Numbered from the stretch's first letter, positions 1 to 8,112 are shown. The stretch: DNA of 64,000 bases from Nonomuraea sp. NBC_00507 (GCF_036013525.1 NZ_CP107853.1:992001-1056000); one strand, 5' to 3'. Notes: generated by a model not told the origin, from the sequence alone. Numbers and translations are program-made.

Positions 1-2
1 CG

Positions 3-797
3 TGGAGCTATCCCGAGGATGCCTATACCAAGGTGGGCGGGGTGCCGCTGTACAGCGGGTTCCTCTACGCCGCCGTGGGCAGCTACGTCTGCTCGGCCTG
101 GCGGATCTTCTCGTTGCGCCTGGTGGCCTACCGAACGGTGCCGGTGACCCTGGTGGCGCTGGCGATCTACGTCAACTTCGTCAGTCAGCACTGGTGGATC
201 GACCTGCGGATCCCGCTGGCCCTCGCGCTCGTCCTGGTCACGTGGGGGACGGTGGTGCACTTCACCGTGGGCGAGCACCGATACCAGATGCCGCTGGCGC
301 TGTCGTTCACGCTCATCGGGTTCTTCTTGTGGGTGGCCGAGAACATCGCGACCTACCTCGGCGCCTGGCAGTACCCGTACCAGCGGGAGACCTGGCAGCT
401 GGTCCACCCCGCCAAGTTCGGGGCCTGGGCGCTGCTGGTCAGCGTCACGTTCGTGATGGTTGCCTCCTGGCAGGCGAGCCAGGGACGGCTGCACCTGCCG
501 ACGGCCTCCCGGGACTGCTACGGCGGCTGGGCGCTGCCGCTGCGCCGCGTCCCTCTACTCCAAGGGAAGCAGCCCGCGTTGGAAGGCGACGGCGACGGCG
601 GCCGCGCGGTCGTTGACGCCGAGCTTGGCGTAAATGTGCAGCACGTGGGTCTTGACCGTGGCCTCGCTGATGAACAGGCGGGCGGCCGCCTCGCGGTTGG
701 TGGTGCCCTGGGCGATCAGCTTCAGGATCTCCAGCTCCCGGGTGCTCAGCGGGTCGACCGGAGTGCGTACCTGACCGAGCAGGCGGGTGGCGACTGA
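3..797 (+). CDS. DUF817 family integral membrane protein (5' truncated by window edge)
   Basis: The reading frame is open from the left edge (W-S-Y-P-E-D..., before the first internal Met) so the N-terminus lies outside the window. The visible part has four to five hydrophobic helices and a conserved tail (V-H-P-A-K-F-G-A-W-A-L-L) that I associate with the DUF817 family, whose function is unknown. The membrane part ends near position 500. The last ~80 codons, up to the stop at 797, run antisense through the 3' end of the LuxR-type regulator gene and do not look like protein, being basic and low in hydrophobicity. Either the true stop codon was lost or there is a frameshift near 480-550. Family call is by recognition only. 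Confidence 0.7.
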   Translation, partial: WSYPEDAYTKVGGVPLYSGFLYAAVGSYVCSAWRIFSLRLVAYRTVPVTLVALAIYVNFVSQHWWIDLRIPLALALVLVTWGTVVHFTVGEHRYQMPLALSFTLIGFFLWVAENIATYLGAWQYPYQRETWQLVHPAKFGAWALLVSVTFVMVASWQASQGRLHLPTASRDCYGGWALPLRRVPLLQGKQPALEGDGDGGRAVVDAELGVNVQHVGLDRGLADEQAGGRLAVGGALGDQLQDLQLPGAQRVDRSAYLTEQAGGD

Positions 798-1190
798 TGG
801 GGCGAGTGCGGCCTCGCCGCGCGCCGCCGCGGCCACGGCCCGCACGAGCTCGTCGCGAAGGGCGTCCTTGAGGAGGTAGCCCGTGGCGCCGGCCTCGATC
901 GCGGGCAGCACGTCGCTGTCGGTGTCGTACGTGGTCAAGACGAGCACGCGGGCCTTGAGGCCCAGCCTGGCCAGCTCCCTGATGGCCGTCACCCCGTCCA
1001 TCCTGGGCATACGCAGGTCCATGAGGATGACATCGGGGTCCAGTGCCCGGGCGAGCTCGACTGCTTGGGCGCCGTCGCCGGCCTCGGCCAGCACCTCGAA
1101 GCCGGGATCGCCGGTGAACATGCCGCGCAGGCCGTCACGGACGATGGGGTGATCGTCGGCGATCAGCAGCCGGATGGGGGCCTCAGACAC
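555..1190 (-). CDS. NarL/LuxR-family two-component response regulator
   Basis: A 211-residue cytoplasmic DNA-binding response regulator. The REC domain occupies about residues 5-122 with the acidic pair D12-D13, the phospho-acceptor D58 (V-I-L-M-D-L-R-M-P) and the conserved K of Y-L-L-K-D. A GerE-type helix-turn-helix follows at about 145-210 (L-S-T-R-E-L-E-I-L, then S-E-A-T-V-K-T-H-V). The start is GTG at 1188-1190, and the gene overlaps the 3' end of the upstream histidine kinase by 8 bp, so the two are translationally coupled. It is the last gene of a minus-strand operon of ABC ATPase, ABC permease, kinase and regulator. By analogy with such operons it probably controls the exporter in response to a membrane or drug signal; that is inference. 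Confidence 0.95.
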   Translation of the reverse strand: MSEAPIRLLIADDHPIVRDGLRGMFTGDPGFEVLAEAGDGAQAVELARALDPDVILMDLRMPRMDGVTAIRELARLGLKARVLVLTTYDTDSDVLPAIEAGATGYLLKDALRDELVRAVAAAARGEAALAPSVATRLLGQVRTPVDPLSTRELEILKLIAQGTTNREAAARLFISEATVKTHVLHIYAKLGVNDRAAAVAVAFQRGLLPLE

Positions 1191-2424
1191 TCCGGGTCTC
1201 CTCGAACGTCTCCTTGAAGGGCTCCTTGAGTATGGCCGGGACCGCAGCGGAGATCGCGGTGCCCGCGCCCGGCTCGGACTCCACCTCGAAGCGGCCGGCC
1301 AGGCGGGTGACCCGGTTACGCATCGACGCCAGGCCGAAGCCGCCCCCGTCCACGGCGCGGGCCGGGTCGAAGCCGGCGCCGTCGTCGCGTACGTCCAGGG
1401 TGATCACGTCCTCCATGTACGACAGTGTGACCCCCACCCGGGACGCCCTGGCGTGCTTGGCGATGTTGGCGAGGGCCTCCTGTGCGATGCGGAGCAGGGT
1501 GGCCTCCACCTCCGGATGCAGCGCGCGGACCGTGCCGATCGTGGTCGCTTCCGCGCGTACACCGTTCAACTCCGACCACCCGGCGGTGATCTCCGCGAGG
1601 GCGTCGGGCAGCGGCGTCGTCTCCAGCTTCCCGGGCCCTACGGCATGTACGGATCTGCGGGCCTCGGCGAGGCTCTCGCGGGCCAGCCGGGTCGCGTTGT
1701 CGAGGTGCCGCCGCCATGCGGAGGGATCGGCCTCGGCACGCACGGCAGCCTGGAGCTGGGTGATGATGCCGGTCAGGCCCTGGGCGAGAGTGTCGTGGAT
1801 CTCCCCCGCCATGCGCTGGCGCTCGTCCAGCACACCCGCCTCGCGGGCCTGGACGAGGAGCTGAGCGTGCAGGCCGGCGTTCTCCCGCATCGTCTCCTCC
1901 AGCCGCGCCACCATGCTCTTGCGCTCGGCGCTGCGCTCGGCCGTGACCTCGCCGACGAAGCTGAACAGGCTGACCACGGCCACGATCGCGGCGGTGAAGA
2001 GCACGTGGGTGAGGATTCCGGCCGGGGTGGGTTCAGGCAGCCCGCCGTTGTAAGCCGTGATGCTGATGGCCGCCGTGGCCGCCACCCCGGCGAACCGCCA
2101 TTTCCCCTTCAGCAGCTGCCAGGAGTGGAGGTAGCCGGTGAAGGAGAAGAAGCCGGCGAACCAGATCCCCCGTGTGCACAGAACCGCGATCAGGATGACC
2201 AGGCCGGCGACGTAGATCGCCGGCCGGCGGGCCGCCATCAGCCGGATCCAGGCCGCGGCGAGCGCGGCCAGGCCGAGCGTGACCAGATGGTCCATCCACG
2301 CGCGGTCGTCGGTGAGCCAGGACAGCACCGTGGAGATCGCCAGCAGCAGGTACGGAACGCCGCCCATGAGCCGCTCGAGGAGCCGCTCCCACCGGTCCAG
2401 GCGCGTGTCCGTCACCGTCGGCAC
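1183..2424 (-). CDS. sensor histidine kinase, HisKA_3/HPK7 type
   Basis: A 413-residue membrane kinase partnering the downstream NarL-type regulator. Residues about 20-160 contain five to six hydrophobic helices with very short loops and no extracellular sensor domain, typical of intramembrane-sensing kinases. The dimerisation/phosphotransfer helix contains E-I-H-D-T-L-A-Q-G-L with phospho-acceptor H210. An HATPase_c domain with N-box (A-L-A-N-I-A-K-H-A) and G boxes (D-D-G-A-G-F-D, G-G-F-G-L-A-S-M) fills the C-terminus. The start is GTG at 2424, three bases after the permease stop. Being coupled on both sides to exporter and regulator genes, it likely senses the state of the membrane or the exporter (inference). 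Confidence 0.94.
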   Translation of the reverse strand: MPTVTDTRLDRWERLLERLMGGVPYLLLAISTVLSWLTDDRAWMDHLVTLGLAALAAAWIRLMAARRPAIYVAGLVILIAVLCTRGIWFAGFFSFTGYLHSWQLLKGKWRFAGVAATAAISITAYNGGLPEPTPAGILTHVLFTAAIVAVVSLFSFVGEVTAERSAERKSMVARLEETMRENAGLHAQLLVQAREAGVLDERQRMAGEIHDTLAQGLTGIITQLQAAVRAEADPSAWRRHLDNATRLARESLAEARRSVHAVGPGKLETTPLPDALAEITAGWSELNGVRAEATTIGTVRALHPEVEATLLRIAQEALANIAKHARASRVGVTLSYMEDVITLDVRDDGAGFDPARAVDGGGFGLASMRNRVTRLAGRFEVESEPGAGTAISAAVPAILKEPFKETFEETRSV

Positions 2425-2427
2425 CCT

Positions 2428-3132
2428 TCACTCCCAGCGGAAGAACTTGGCTGCGGCGAGGCTGACGAGCACCGCGTACGCGGCCATGACACCCAGCAGC
2501 AGGGGATCAGGCGACACACCCGCCCAGACGTCCTGAAGAGTCTGCCGAAAAGCGCCCAAGGGAGTGAATTCACCGATACGGGCCAGGATAACGGGCATCT
2601 TCTCGGCGGGCTGAATCAGTCCGGCGAGGTACGCCATCGGGAAGTACAGCATCACCCCCACCCCGTTGGCTGTGCGCCCGTTCGCCGCGACGGCGGCGAT
2701 CAGCAGGCCGATCGAGAACATCGCGGCCGTGCCCAGCAGGAAGACAACGGCGAGCGGCATCACCTGGGAGGGCACATGCGCGCTCAAGACGGTCCCCGCG
2801 ACGCCGAGCAGCAGGGCGCAGGCGGTCAAGGCGAGGACGAACTGGAGGATGAGCTGAACCCCCAGCATGCTCCCCGGGCGGACCGGAGTGGTGGACAGGC
2901 GCCGCAGGATGCCCCGCTCCCGGTACGTGGCCAGGGTCGTCGGCAACTGGTACAGGCCCACGAGGCCCACGGCGATCGCCAGCGTCATCGGCAGGAGCAC
3001 CGTGTCGCCCGGCGAGATCGAGCTGCCGAAGACGACCAGGATGAACAGGGGGATGAGGATCGTGAAGATCGAGCCGGGCTCGCGTGCCAGCAGCTTGAGC
3101 TCGACGGTGGTGAGCTTGGCGATGACGGTCAT
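2428..3132 (-). CDS. ABC-2 type transporter permease
   Basis: A 234-residue inner-membrane permease with about six hydrophobic segments: residues 22-40, 48-70, 92-118, 125-150, 158-175 and 208-228. The first ~20 residues are cytoplasmic (K-L-T-T-V-E-L-K-L-L-A-R-E-P-G), the usual ABC-2 lead-in. It follows the ATPase gene by 12 bp and precedes the kinase by 3 bp, so this is the membrane half of an exporter of unknown substrate. It lacks the large periplasmic loop of DrrB-like or lipoprotein exporters. An ATG start at 3132 is preceded by a GGAG Shine-Dalgarno sequence. Confidence 0.92.
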   Translation of the reverse strand: MTVIAKLTTVELKLLAREPGSIFTILIPLFILVVFGSSISPGDTVLLPMTLAIAVGLVGLYQLPTTLATYRERGILRRLSTTPVRPGSMLGVQLILQFVLALTACALLLGVAGTVLSAHVPSQVMPLAVVFLLGTAAMFSIGLLIAAVAANGRTANGVGVMLYFPMAYLAGLIQPAEKMPVILARIGEFTPLGAFRQTLQDVWAGVSPDPLLLGVMAAYAVLVSLAAAKFFRWE

Positions 3133-3144
3133 GTCGGGATCTCC

Positions 3145-4062
3145 TCAGAGGTGGAACGAGCGGCCGGTCAGGGCGAGGAAGGCGTCGTCGAGCGTGCGCT
3201 TGTCGATGCGCAGGTCGGCGACGGGGATGAGGTCGCGGGCCAGGGCCGAGGTGACGGCGGTGGCGAAGTCGCCCCGGCCGGTGACGGTCACCTGGTCGCC
3301 GTCGCGGGTCACGCTCGACACGCCGGGCAGGCCACTCAGCAGGGCGGCCGGATCGCTGCGGTCCCCGGCCATCAGCGTGAACCGCATCTGGTGCTCGGCG
3401 TCGATCCCGTCGATCAGCTCCTCCGGCGTCCCGGTGGCCACGATGCGGCCCCGGTCGAAGACCGCGACGCGGTCGCAGAGCTCCTCCACCTCGTCCATGA
3501 AGTGGCTGACCAGGACCACGGTCACGCCGGACGCCCGGACCTTCTTGATCAGCTCCCACGTGGCCCGGCGGGCCTGCGGGTCGAGCCCGGTGGTGAGCTC
3601 GTCGAGGAACGCCACCCGCGGGTTGCCCACCAGCGCGAGTGCGATGAACAGCCGCTGCTTCTGGCCGCCGGACAACTTGCCGAAGCGGGCGTTCCGCTTG
3701 TCGGCCAGGCCCCACTCCTCCAGCAGCTCGCGCCAGTCGCGCGGCTTGGCGTAGAAGGAGGCGTACAGGTCGAGCGCCTCCCAGACCTTGATGTTCTCCG
3801 GCAGTTGGGTGTGCTGCAGCTGCACCCCGATGCGCTCGCGCAGCTCGCGGCCGTCCCTGACCGGGTCGAGGCCGAGCACCCGGATCGAACCGCCGTCGGC
3901 GCGTCGCAAGCCCTCCACACACTCGACGGTGGTGGTCTTGCCGGTGCCGTTGGGGCCGAGAAGGCCGAAGATCTCGCCTTCTTCGACGGAGAACGAGATG
4001 CCGTTCAGTACGGTGTGGTCCGCGTACCTCTTGGTGAGGTCGGTGACGTCGATGACTGCCAT
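3145..4062 (-). CDS. ABC transporter ATP-binding protein (DrrA/CcmA-type exporter ATPase)
   Basis: A 305-residue cytoplasmic ATPase. Walker A is G-P-N-G-T-G-K-T-T (residues 36-44), the signature is L-S-G-G-Q-K-Q-R, Walker B is V-A-F-L-D-E-L-T-T-G-L-D and the H-loop is L-V-S-H-F. Walker B ends in D-E, as needed for hydrolysis. About 90 residues follow the nucleotide-binding domain, containing the DUF4162-like tail common in DrrA-type exporters (T-L-D-D-A-F-L-A-L-T-G). It is the first gene of a four-gene operon with permease, histidine kinase and regulator. The upstream region carries clustered GGTGGAT/ATCCACC heptamers that could be the operon's control site. Confidence 0.95.
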   Translation of the reverse strand: MAVIDVTDLTKRYADHTVLNGISFSVEEGEIFGLLGPNGTGKTTTVECVEGLRRADGGSIRVLGLDPVRDGRELRERIGVQLQHTQLPENIKVWEALDLYASFYAKPRDWRELLEEWGLADKRNARFGKLSGGQKQRLFIALALVGNPRVAFLDELTTGLDPQARRATWELIKKVRASGVTVVLVSHFMDEVEELCDRVAVFDRGRIVATGTPEELIDGIDAEHQMRFTLMAGDRSDPAALLSGLPGVSSVTRDGDQVTVTGRGDFATAVTSALARDLIPVADLRIDKRTLDDAFLALTGRSFHL

Positions 4063-4119
4063 GGATCAATCATGATTTTCCAGGTCACGGCGGGGATCGC
4101 CCGGTGGGCCGGGATTCGC

Positions 4120-4159
4120 GGTGGATGTGGTGGATCCGAAAATCCACCGAATGGTGGAT
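4120..4159. promoter_or_regulatory. cluster of four GGTGGAT heptamers (three direct, one inverted)
   Basis: GGTGGAT occurs at 4120-4126, 4129-4135 and 4153-4159, and its exact reverse complement ATCCACC at 4142-4148. The pair 4129-4135/4142-4148 forms an inverted repeat with a 6-bp spacer. The cluster lies 58-98 bp upstream of the ABC exporter ATPase start and 126 bp upstream of the divergent secreted dehydrogenase. Its position fits an operator for the NarL-type regulator at the end of the exporter operon, but that link is inference. Confidence 0.5.
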
Positions 4160-4284
4160 GGCGTGAAAGTTTCAGGCGTCGCCGCAGATCACCGGACCGC
4201 GCCCGGCACGATGATTGAGCCCGGGCCGTCCGCATGCCTACGGTGCTGACATCCGCACACGGCGAAACGGTCAGGAGTCCCGTC

Positions 4285-5970
4285 ATGCGCGCCCGTGTCG
4301 TTCCGGTCATGGTCTTGGCGCTGCTCGCGCTGTTCATCAACGTTCCCGAGGCACGCGCCCAGGTGGTGGGCGGTTTCGACTTCTCCCGGGCGGAGGTCTC
4401 CGTCACGGGCCTGCAGGTTCCTTGGGCGCTGGCGTTCCTGCCGGACGGCAGCGCGCTGGTCTCCGAGCGCAACACCGGGCGCATCCTCCAGGTACGCCCC
4501 GGCCAGACGCCCACCACGGTGGCCACGATCAGCGGGGTGAGCGCCTCGGGTGAGAGCGGCCTGCTCGGCATCGCCGTGTCGCCTTCCTACGCCCAGGACG
4601 GCTGGGTGTACGCGTACTTCACCAGCACCAGCGGTGACAACCGCCTGGTCAGGCTCCAGCTGAGCGCCCCGCAGACCCAGACGGTGATCTTCTCCGGAGT
4701 CCCGCGCGCCGCCATCCACGACGGCGGCCGCATCGCCTTCGGCCCGGACGGCATGCTGTACGTGGCGACCGGCGACGCGGGCAACACCGCCAACGCCCAA
4801 AACCTCAACAGCCCGGCAGGAAAGATCCTGCGCATGACGCCCACCGGCGGAATACCGTCGGGCAACCCGTTCTCCGGCTCCCGCGTCTGGAGCTACGGCC
4901 ACCGCAACGTGCAGGGCCTGGCCTGGGACTCCCAAGGCAGGATGTACGCCACCGAGTTCGGCCAGAACACCTGGGACGAGATCAACCAGATCGTCGCGGG
5001 CGGCAACTACGGCTGGCCCACGTGCGAGGGCGCCTGCGGCAACACGTCCTTCCGCAACCCGATCCTTACGTGGACGACCGCGGAGGCGTCACCGAGCGGG
5101 CTGGCGTACGCCAACAACACGCTCTTCGCGGCGGCGCTGCAGGGCCGGCGGCTGTGGACGGTGCCGCTGACCAGTAGCGGCGGCGCGGGCACACCGCTGG
5201 CAGAGCTCCAGTCCACCTACGGTCGGCTGCGCGCGGTCGCGGTCGGCGGGGACGGCTGGCTCTGGGTGGCGACCAGCAACCGCGACGGCCGCGGCACTCC
5301 GGTGGCCCAGGACGACCGCATCATCCGCATCCCGCCGGCCACGAGCGGAACCGACACCACCGCGCCGACCGCGCCGGGCAACCTGGCCGCGTCAGGGACG
5401 ACCGGCACGAGCACCGCCCTGTCGTGGACCGCCTCGACCGACAACGTCGGCGTGACCGGCTACGACATCCTGCGTGCGCCAGGTTCGTCCGGCGGCGCCT
5501 TCTCCCAGGCAGGCACCTCGGCGACCACGTCGTTCACCGACACCGGGCTGACCGCCAACACCACCTACCGCTACCAGGTCCGCGCCCGCGACGCGGCCGG
5601 CAACCTCTCCCCCGTGTCCAACACGATCACGGTCACCACCTCGGGGGGCACCACCACAGGCGGATGCACGGCGACGCCGGCCACCCAATCCCAGTGGGGC
5701 ACCGGCTACGTGATCCAGCCCGTCACGGTCGCCAACACCGGCACGTCCACGATCAACGGCTGGACGGTGACGTTCACGCTGCCTGCCGGCCACACCATCA
5801 CGGGATCGTGGAACGCCACGCTCACCGTCAACGGGCAGACCGTCACGGCCAGGAACGCCGGGCACAACAGCACGCTCGCGGCGAGCCAGAGCACCACGTT
5901 CGGCTTCCAGGCCACTCGTCCCAACGGGAACACGCAACTGCCCACCGGCTACCAGTGCGCGAGCCCGTGA
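4285..5970 (+). CDS. secreted PQQ-dependent sugar dehydrogenase with FnIII and CBM2 modules
   Basis: A 561-residue exported protein. I chose the ATG at 4285 because AGGAG lies 7 bp upstream and translation starts directly into a Sec signal peptide (M-R-A-R, hydrophobic core, A-R-A cleavage near residue 25). Residues about 30-355 form a six-bladed beta-propeller of the glucose/sorbosone dehydrogenase (GSDH) family, with the usual W-A-L-A-F-L-P-D-G, I-H-D-G-G and G-H-R-N-V-Q-G-L blocks. A fibronectin type III domain follows at about 362-455 and a family 2 carbohydrate-binding module at about 460-561 with a Cys near each end. The enzyme would oxidise aldoses or pyranoses at a polysaccharide surface and could feed electrons to lytic oxygenases (inference from the family). 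Confidence 0.93.
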   Translation: MRARVVPVMVLALLALFINVPEARAQVVGGFDFSRAEVSVTGLQVPWALAFLPDGSALVSERNTGRILQVRPGQTPTTVATISGVSASGESGLLGIAVSPSYAQDGWVYAYFTSTSGDNRLVRLQLSAPQTQTVIFSGVPRAAIHDGGRIAFGPDGMLYVATGDAGNTANAQNLNSPAGKILRMTPTGGIPSGNPFSGSRVWSYGHRNVQGLAWDSQGRMYATEFGQNTWDEINQIVAGGNYGWPTCEGACGNTSFRNPILTWTTAEASPSGLAYANNTLFAAALQGRRLWTVPLTSSGGAGTPLAELQSTYGRLRAVAVGGDGWLWVATSNRDGRGTPVAQDDRIIRIPPATSGTDTTAPTAPGNLAASGTTGTSTALSWTASTDNVGVTGYDILRAPGSSGGAFSQAGTSATTSFTDTGLTANTTYRYQVRARDAAGNLSPVSNTITVTTSGGTTTGGCTATPATQSQWGTGYVIQPVTVANTGTSTINGWTVTFTLPAGHTITGSWNATLTVNGQTVTARNAGHNSTLAASQSTTFGFQATRPNGNTQLPTGYQCASP

Positions 5971-5998
5971 CAGCGGCCCGCCCGCGTGCCGCTGTCAC
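5967..5998. terminator. inverted-repeat terminator between convergent genes
   Basis: GTGACAGCGG at 5967-5976 is exactly repeated in reverse complement at 5989-5998 with a 12-bp loop. The left arm overlaps the stop codon of the dehydrogenase gene. There is no U-tract, as is common for actinobacterial hairpin terminators. It lies 30 bp from the end of the convergent hemerythrin gene and may serve both. Confidence 0.6.
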
Positions 5999-6027
5999 GC
6001 GGGCGAGCTGGACGACGCCGGTGGGCG

Positions 6028-6663
6028 TCACACCGCGCCGAAGATCAGCTTCTGGCGGCGCCGGTGCCCGCGGTTCAGCAGCGCGAGCAGGAGCGCCAGC
6101 ACCGGCCCCGCCACCCTTCGGAGCTCGGCCAGCTCGTCGGGGCGCGCGTACTGGCCGATCCGCGGCAGCTCGAAGCCGAGGTCGCCGTCCTTGCTCACGG
6201 CGTTCTCGACCGTGTTCCAGTCCGGCCCGGACACGTATTTGGCGATGATCGGGAAGAGCAGGCGTTCCTCCTGCTCGATGTGCTCGTCCAGCAGGTCGGC
6301 GAGGGTGCCGAGGGCCACGGCCATCCGCTTGGCGGCCACCGGGTCCTTGCCGAGCCGGGTGGCGAACCAGCTGATCTCCTCCAGCAGCCGCTCCAGCTGG
6401 GCGTGGTCGTCGCTCAGCTCGCTCAGGTCCACCTCGGCGCCGGCGGAACGCACGATGACCGGCCACAACACGGCGTCCTCGGCCTGGTGGTGATGGTGGA
6501 TGCCGTCGCACAGCTTGGTGGCGAACGTGGCGATCGCGGTGAGCCTGGCCGCGTCGGCCGGCTCGTCGCCGGTCGCGAGCCGGTCCATCAACCTGGCCAG
6601 ACGGCGGGCGTCGTGGCGCATGGCGCGGTGGGCGAGACGGATTCCGAGCAGGTTGGGCGCCAT
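6028..6663 (-). CDS. hemerythrin-domain (HHE) protein
   Basis: A 211-residue cytoplasmic protein with a non-heme di-iron hemerythrin-like four-helix bundle. Ligand candidates are visible in the expected order: H in R-A-M-R-H-D, H-H-H-H-Q-A-E-D (H-x3-E), D-H-A-Q-L, and D-E-H-I-E-Q-E-E. Proteins of this group bind O2 or NO, or act in iron/redox stress; the substrate here is unknown. The C-terminal ~60 residues are Leu-rich and basic and may sit against the membrane. The ATG at 6663 is preceded by AAGAGGAGGAG. An upstream in-frame extension lacks a comparable ribosome-binding site and overlaps the HxlR gene. Confidence 0.88.
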   Translation of the reverse strand: MAPNLLGIRLAHRAMRHDARRLARLMDRLATGDEPADAARLTAIATFATKLCDGIHHHHQAEDAVLWPVIVRSAGAEVDLSELSDDHAQLERLLEEISWFATRLGKDPVAAKRMAVALGTLADLLDEHIEQEERLLFPIIAKYVSGPDWNTVENAVSKDGDLGFELPRIGQYARPDELAELRRVAGPVLALLLALLNRGHRRRQKLIFGAV

Positions 6664-6751
6664 CGTGATGCTCCTCCTCTTGGGTAGGGCACCAGCGTGC
6701 GCCGCCGCTCTGGCTCTTCTCTTGGTACCGGCTTGGTATGTGCTGGGACTC

Positions 6752-7105
6752 CTAGTGAGCCACCCTGTCCGCGCCGATCCGCCGCATGCGTTCGGCGCCC
6801 CATTCTCCCAAGGGGGCAAGGGCGGCGTTGAGCGAGACGCCCTGCTCTGTCAGGGAATACTCCACCTTCGGCGGCACCTCGCGATAGACCTCACGATGGA
6901 CGAGCCCGTCTTCTTCCATCTCCCGCAGATGCTGAATCAGCATCTTCTCGCTGACGCCCGGCAGGCCGCGCCGGAGCTCGGCGAAGCGACGGGTCCCGTA
7001 GTTGTGCAGCTCCCAGAGGATCAGCGACTTCCACTTGCCGGCGACCACGTCCATCGCCGCGTCGATGCCGCAGAAGTAGGGACCACTCCGTGCTGATGTC
7101 GCCAT
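6752..7105 (-). CDS. HxlR-family winged-helix transcriptional regulator
   Basis: A 117-residue MarR-like homodimeric regulator of the HxlR family. It has the diagnostic N-terminal block (C-G-I-D-A-A-M-D-V-V-A-G-K-W-K) with a single Cys, followed by the winged helix (R-F-A-E-L-R-R-G-L-P-G-V-S-E-K-M-L) and the wing (D-G-L-V-H-R-E-V-Y-R-E-V-P-P-K-V-E-Y). I prefer the ATG at 7105 with GGAGGG upstream; an in-frame ATG at 7123 would add six residues. It is divergent from an imine-reductase-like gene, and a palindrome lies between them, so it most likely represses both. The Cys suggests thiol or electrophile sensing (inference). Confidence 0.93.
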   Translation of the reverse strand: MATSARSGPYFCGIDAAMDVVAGKWKSLILWELHNYGTRRFAELRRGLPGVSEKMLIQHLREMEEDGLVHREVYREVPPKVEYSLTEQGVSLNAALAPLGEWGAERMRRIGADRVAH

Positions 7106-7136
7106 CCGCCCTCCAAGATGCACTTACCAGAAGGTG

Positions 7137-7161
7137 AGTACCTGACTAAATAGTCCGTACT
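7137..7161. promoter_or_regulatory. palindromic operator candidate for the HxlR regulator
   Basis: AGTAC at 7137-7141 and GTACT at 7157-7161 flank GACTA (7144-7148) and TAGTC (7151-7155), giving two nested inverted repeats centred near 7149. The layout, outer AGTAC/GTACT and inner GACTA/TAGTC, resembles published HxlR-family operators in general form. It sits in the only intergenic space between the divergent regulator and oxidoreductase genes. Confidence 0.7.
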
Positions 7162-7224
7162 GGTCAACTCTACCGGTAGCGGAGAGGATCTAGCCGAACG
7201 ACGAATCACGAGGGGAATCCGTAC

Positions 7225-8100
7225 ATGACGACCAACGACAGCGTCCAGGTGAGTGTTCTCGGGCTGGGCGCGATGGGCGGCGCTCTCGCGGGCGCCTTGG
7301 TGAAGGCCGGATACGCGACAACGGTCTGGAACCGTTCGGCGGGGAAGGCGGATGATCTCGTCGCGCAGGGCGCGAAGGCCGCCGCCACGGCCGGCGACGC
7401 GGTTCGGGCCAGTCGGCTGGTGATCGCATGCCTGCTGGACCACGCGTCGGTCCACGAGGTGCTTGATCCGCTCTCCGATGACCTGGCCGGACGAACCTTG
7501 ATCAACGTCACCACGACGTCGCCGGCTCAGTCACGGGAATTGGCCGCCTGGGCCGCCGCTGCCGGCGTCGCGTATCTGGACGGCGGCATCATGGCGGTCC
7601 CACACATGATCGGCCAGGCTGGGTCATCGATCCTCTACAGCGGGTCGGCCGATGTCTTCCAGCAGTACAAGCCGCTGCTCGACCTGTGGGGAACCAGCAC
7701 CTATTTCGGGGAGGACGCCGGGCTGGCGTCCCTGTACGACCTGGCGCTCCTTGCGGGCATGTACGTCATGTTCGCCGGATTCATGCACGGCGCCGCCATG
7801 GTGGCGCCGGCCGGAGTGACGGCGGGCGAGTTCGCCGGCATGGCCGCACCTTGGCTGACCGCCATGACCGGCGGGTTCCAAGGGTTCGCCGCGGTCATCG
7901 ACGGCGGGGACTACACCGTCGAAGGGCTGCAGAGCCTCGAGTTCTCCGATCTCGGCCACATCCTGGCCGCCAGCTCCGACCAGGGCATCAGCACCGAGGT
8001 GGTCGCCATGGTCCAGCGGCTCATCCAACGCCAGATCGACGCGGGCCACGGCAGGGAGGGCTTCGCCCGGATCTTCGAGAGCATCAAGCAACCGGTCTGA
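7225..8100 (+). CDS. NAD(P)-dependent oxidoreductase, imine-reductase-like
   Basis: A 291-residue member of the beta-hydroxyacid dehydrogenase superfamily. The N-terminal Rossmann fold has V-L-G-L-G-A-M-G-G-A and a W-N-R-S segment after strand 2, which favours NADPH. The family-typical blocks D-G-G-I-M-A-V-P-H-M-I-G and Y-D-L-A-L-L-A-G-M-Y-V-M-F-A-G match bacterial imine reductases better than hydroxyisobutyrate dehydrogenases; the Asp of Y-D-L-A-L-L is at the usual IRED catalytic position. Such enzymes reduce cyclic imines or perform reductive amination, but natural substrates are mostly unknown. It is divergent from the HxlR regulator and probably its main target. Confidence 0.88.
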   Translation: MTTNDSVQVSVLGLGAMGGALAGALVKAGYATTVWNRSAGKADDLVAQGAKAAATAGDAVRASRLVIACLLDHASVHEVLDPLSDDLAGRTLINVTTTSPAQSRELAAWAAAAGVAYLDGGIMAVPHMIGQAGSSILYSGSADVFQQYKPLLDLWGTSTYFGEDAGLASLYDLALLAGMYVMFAGFMHGAAMVAPAGVTAGEFAGMAAPWLTAMTGGFQGFAAVIDGGDYTVEGLQSLEFSDLGHILAASSDQGISTEVVAMVQRLIQRQIDAGHGREGFARIFESIKQPV

Positions 8101-8112
8101 TTGGGCCTGGCG

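Noticed and set aside
1174..4218. 1,014-codon open frame on the plus strand across the ABC/two-component operon
   Set aside because: It is antisense to four well-supported genes, has Arg/Gly/His/Asp-rich composition without domains, and is explained by high GC at third codon positions.
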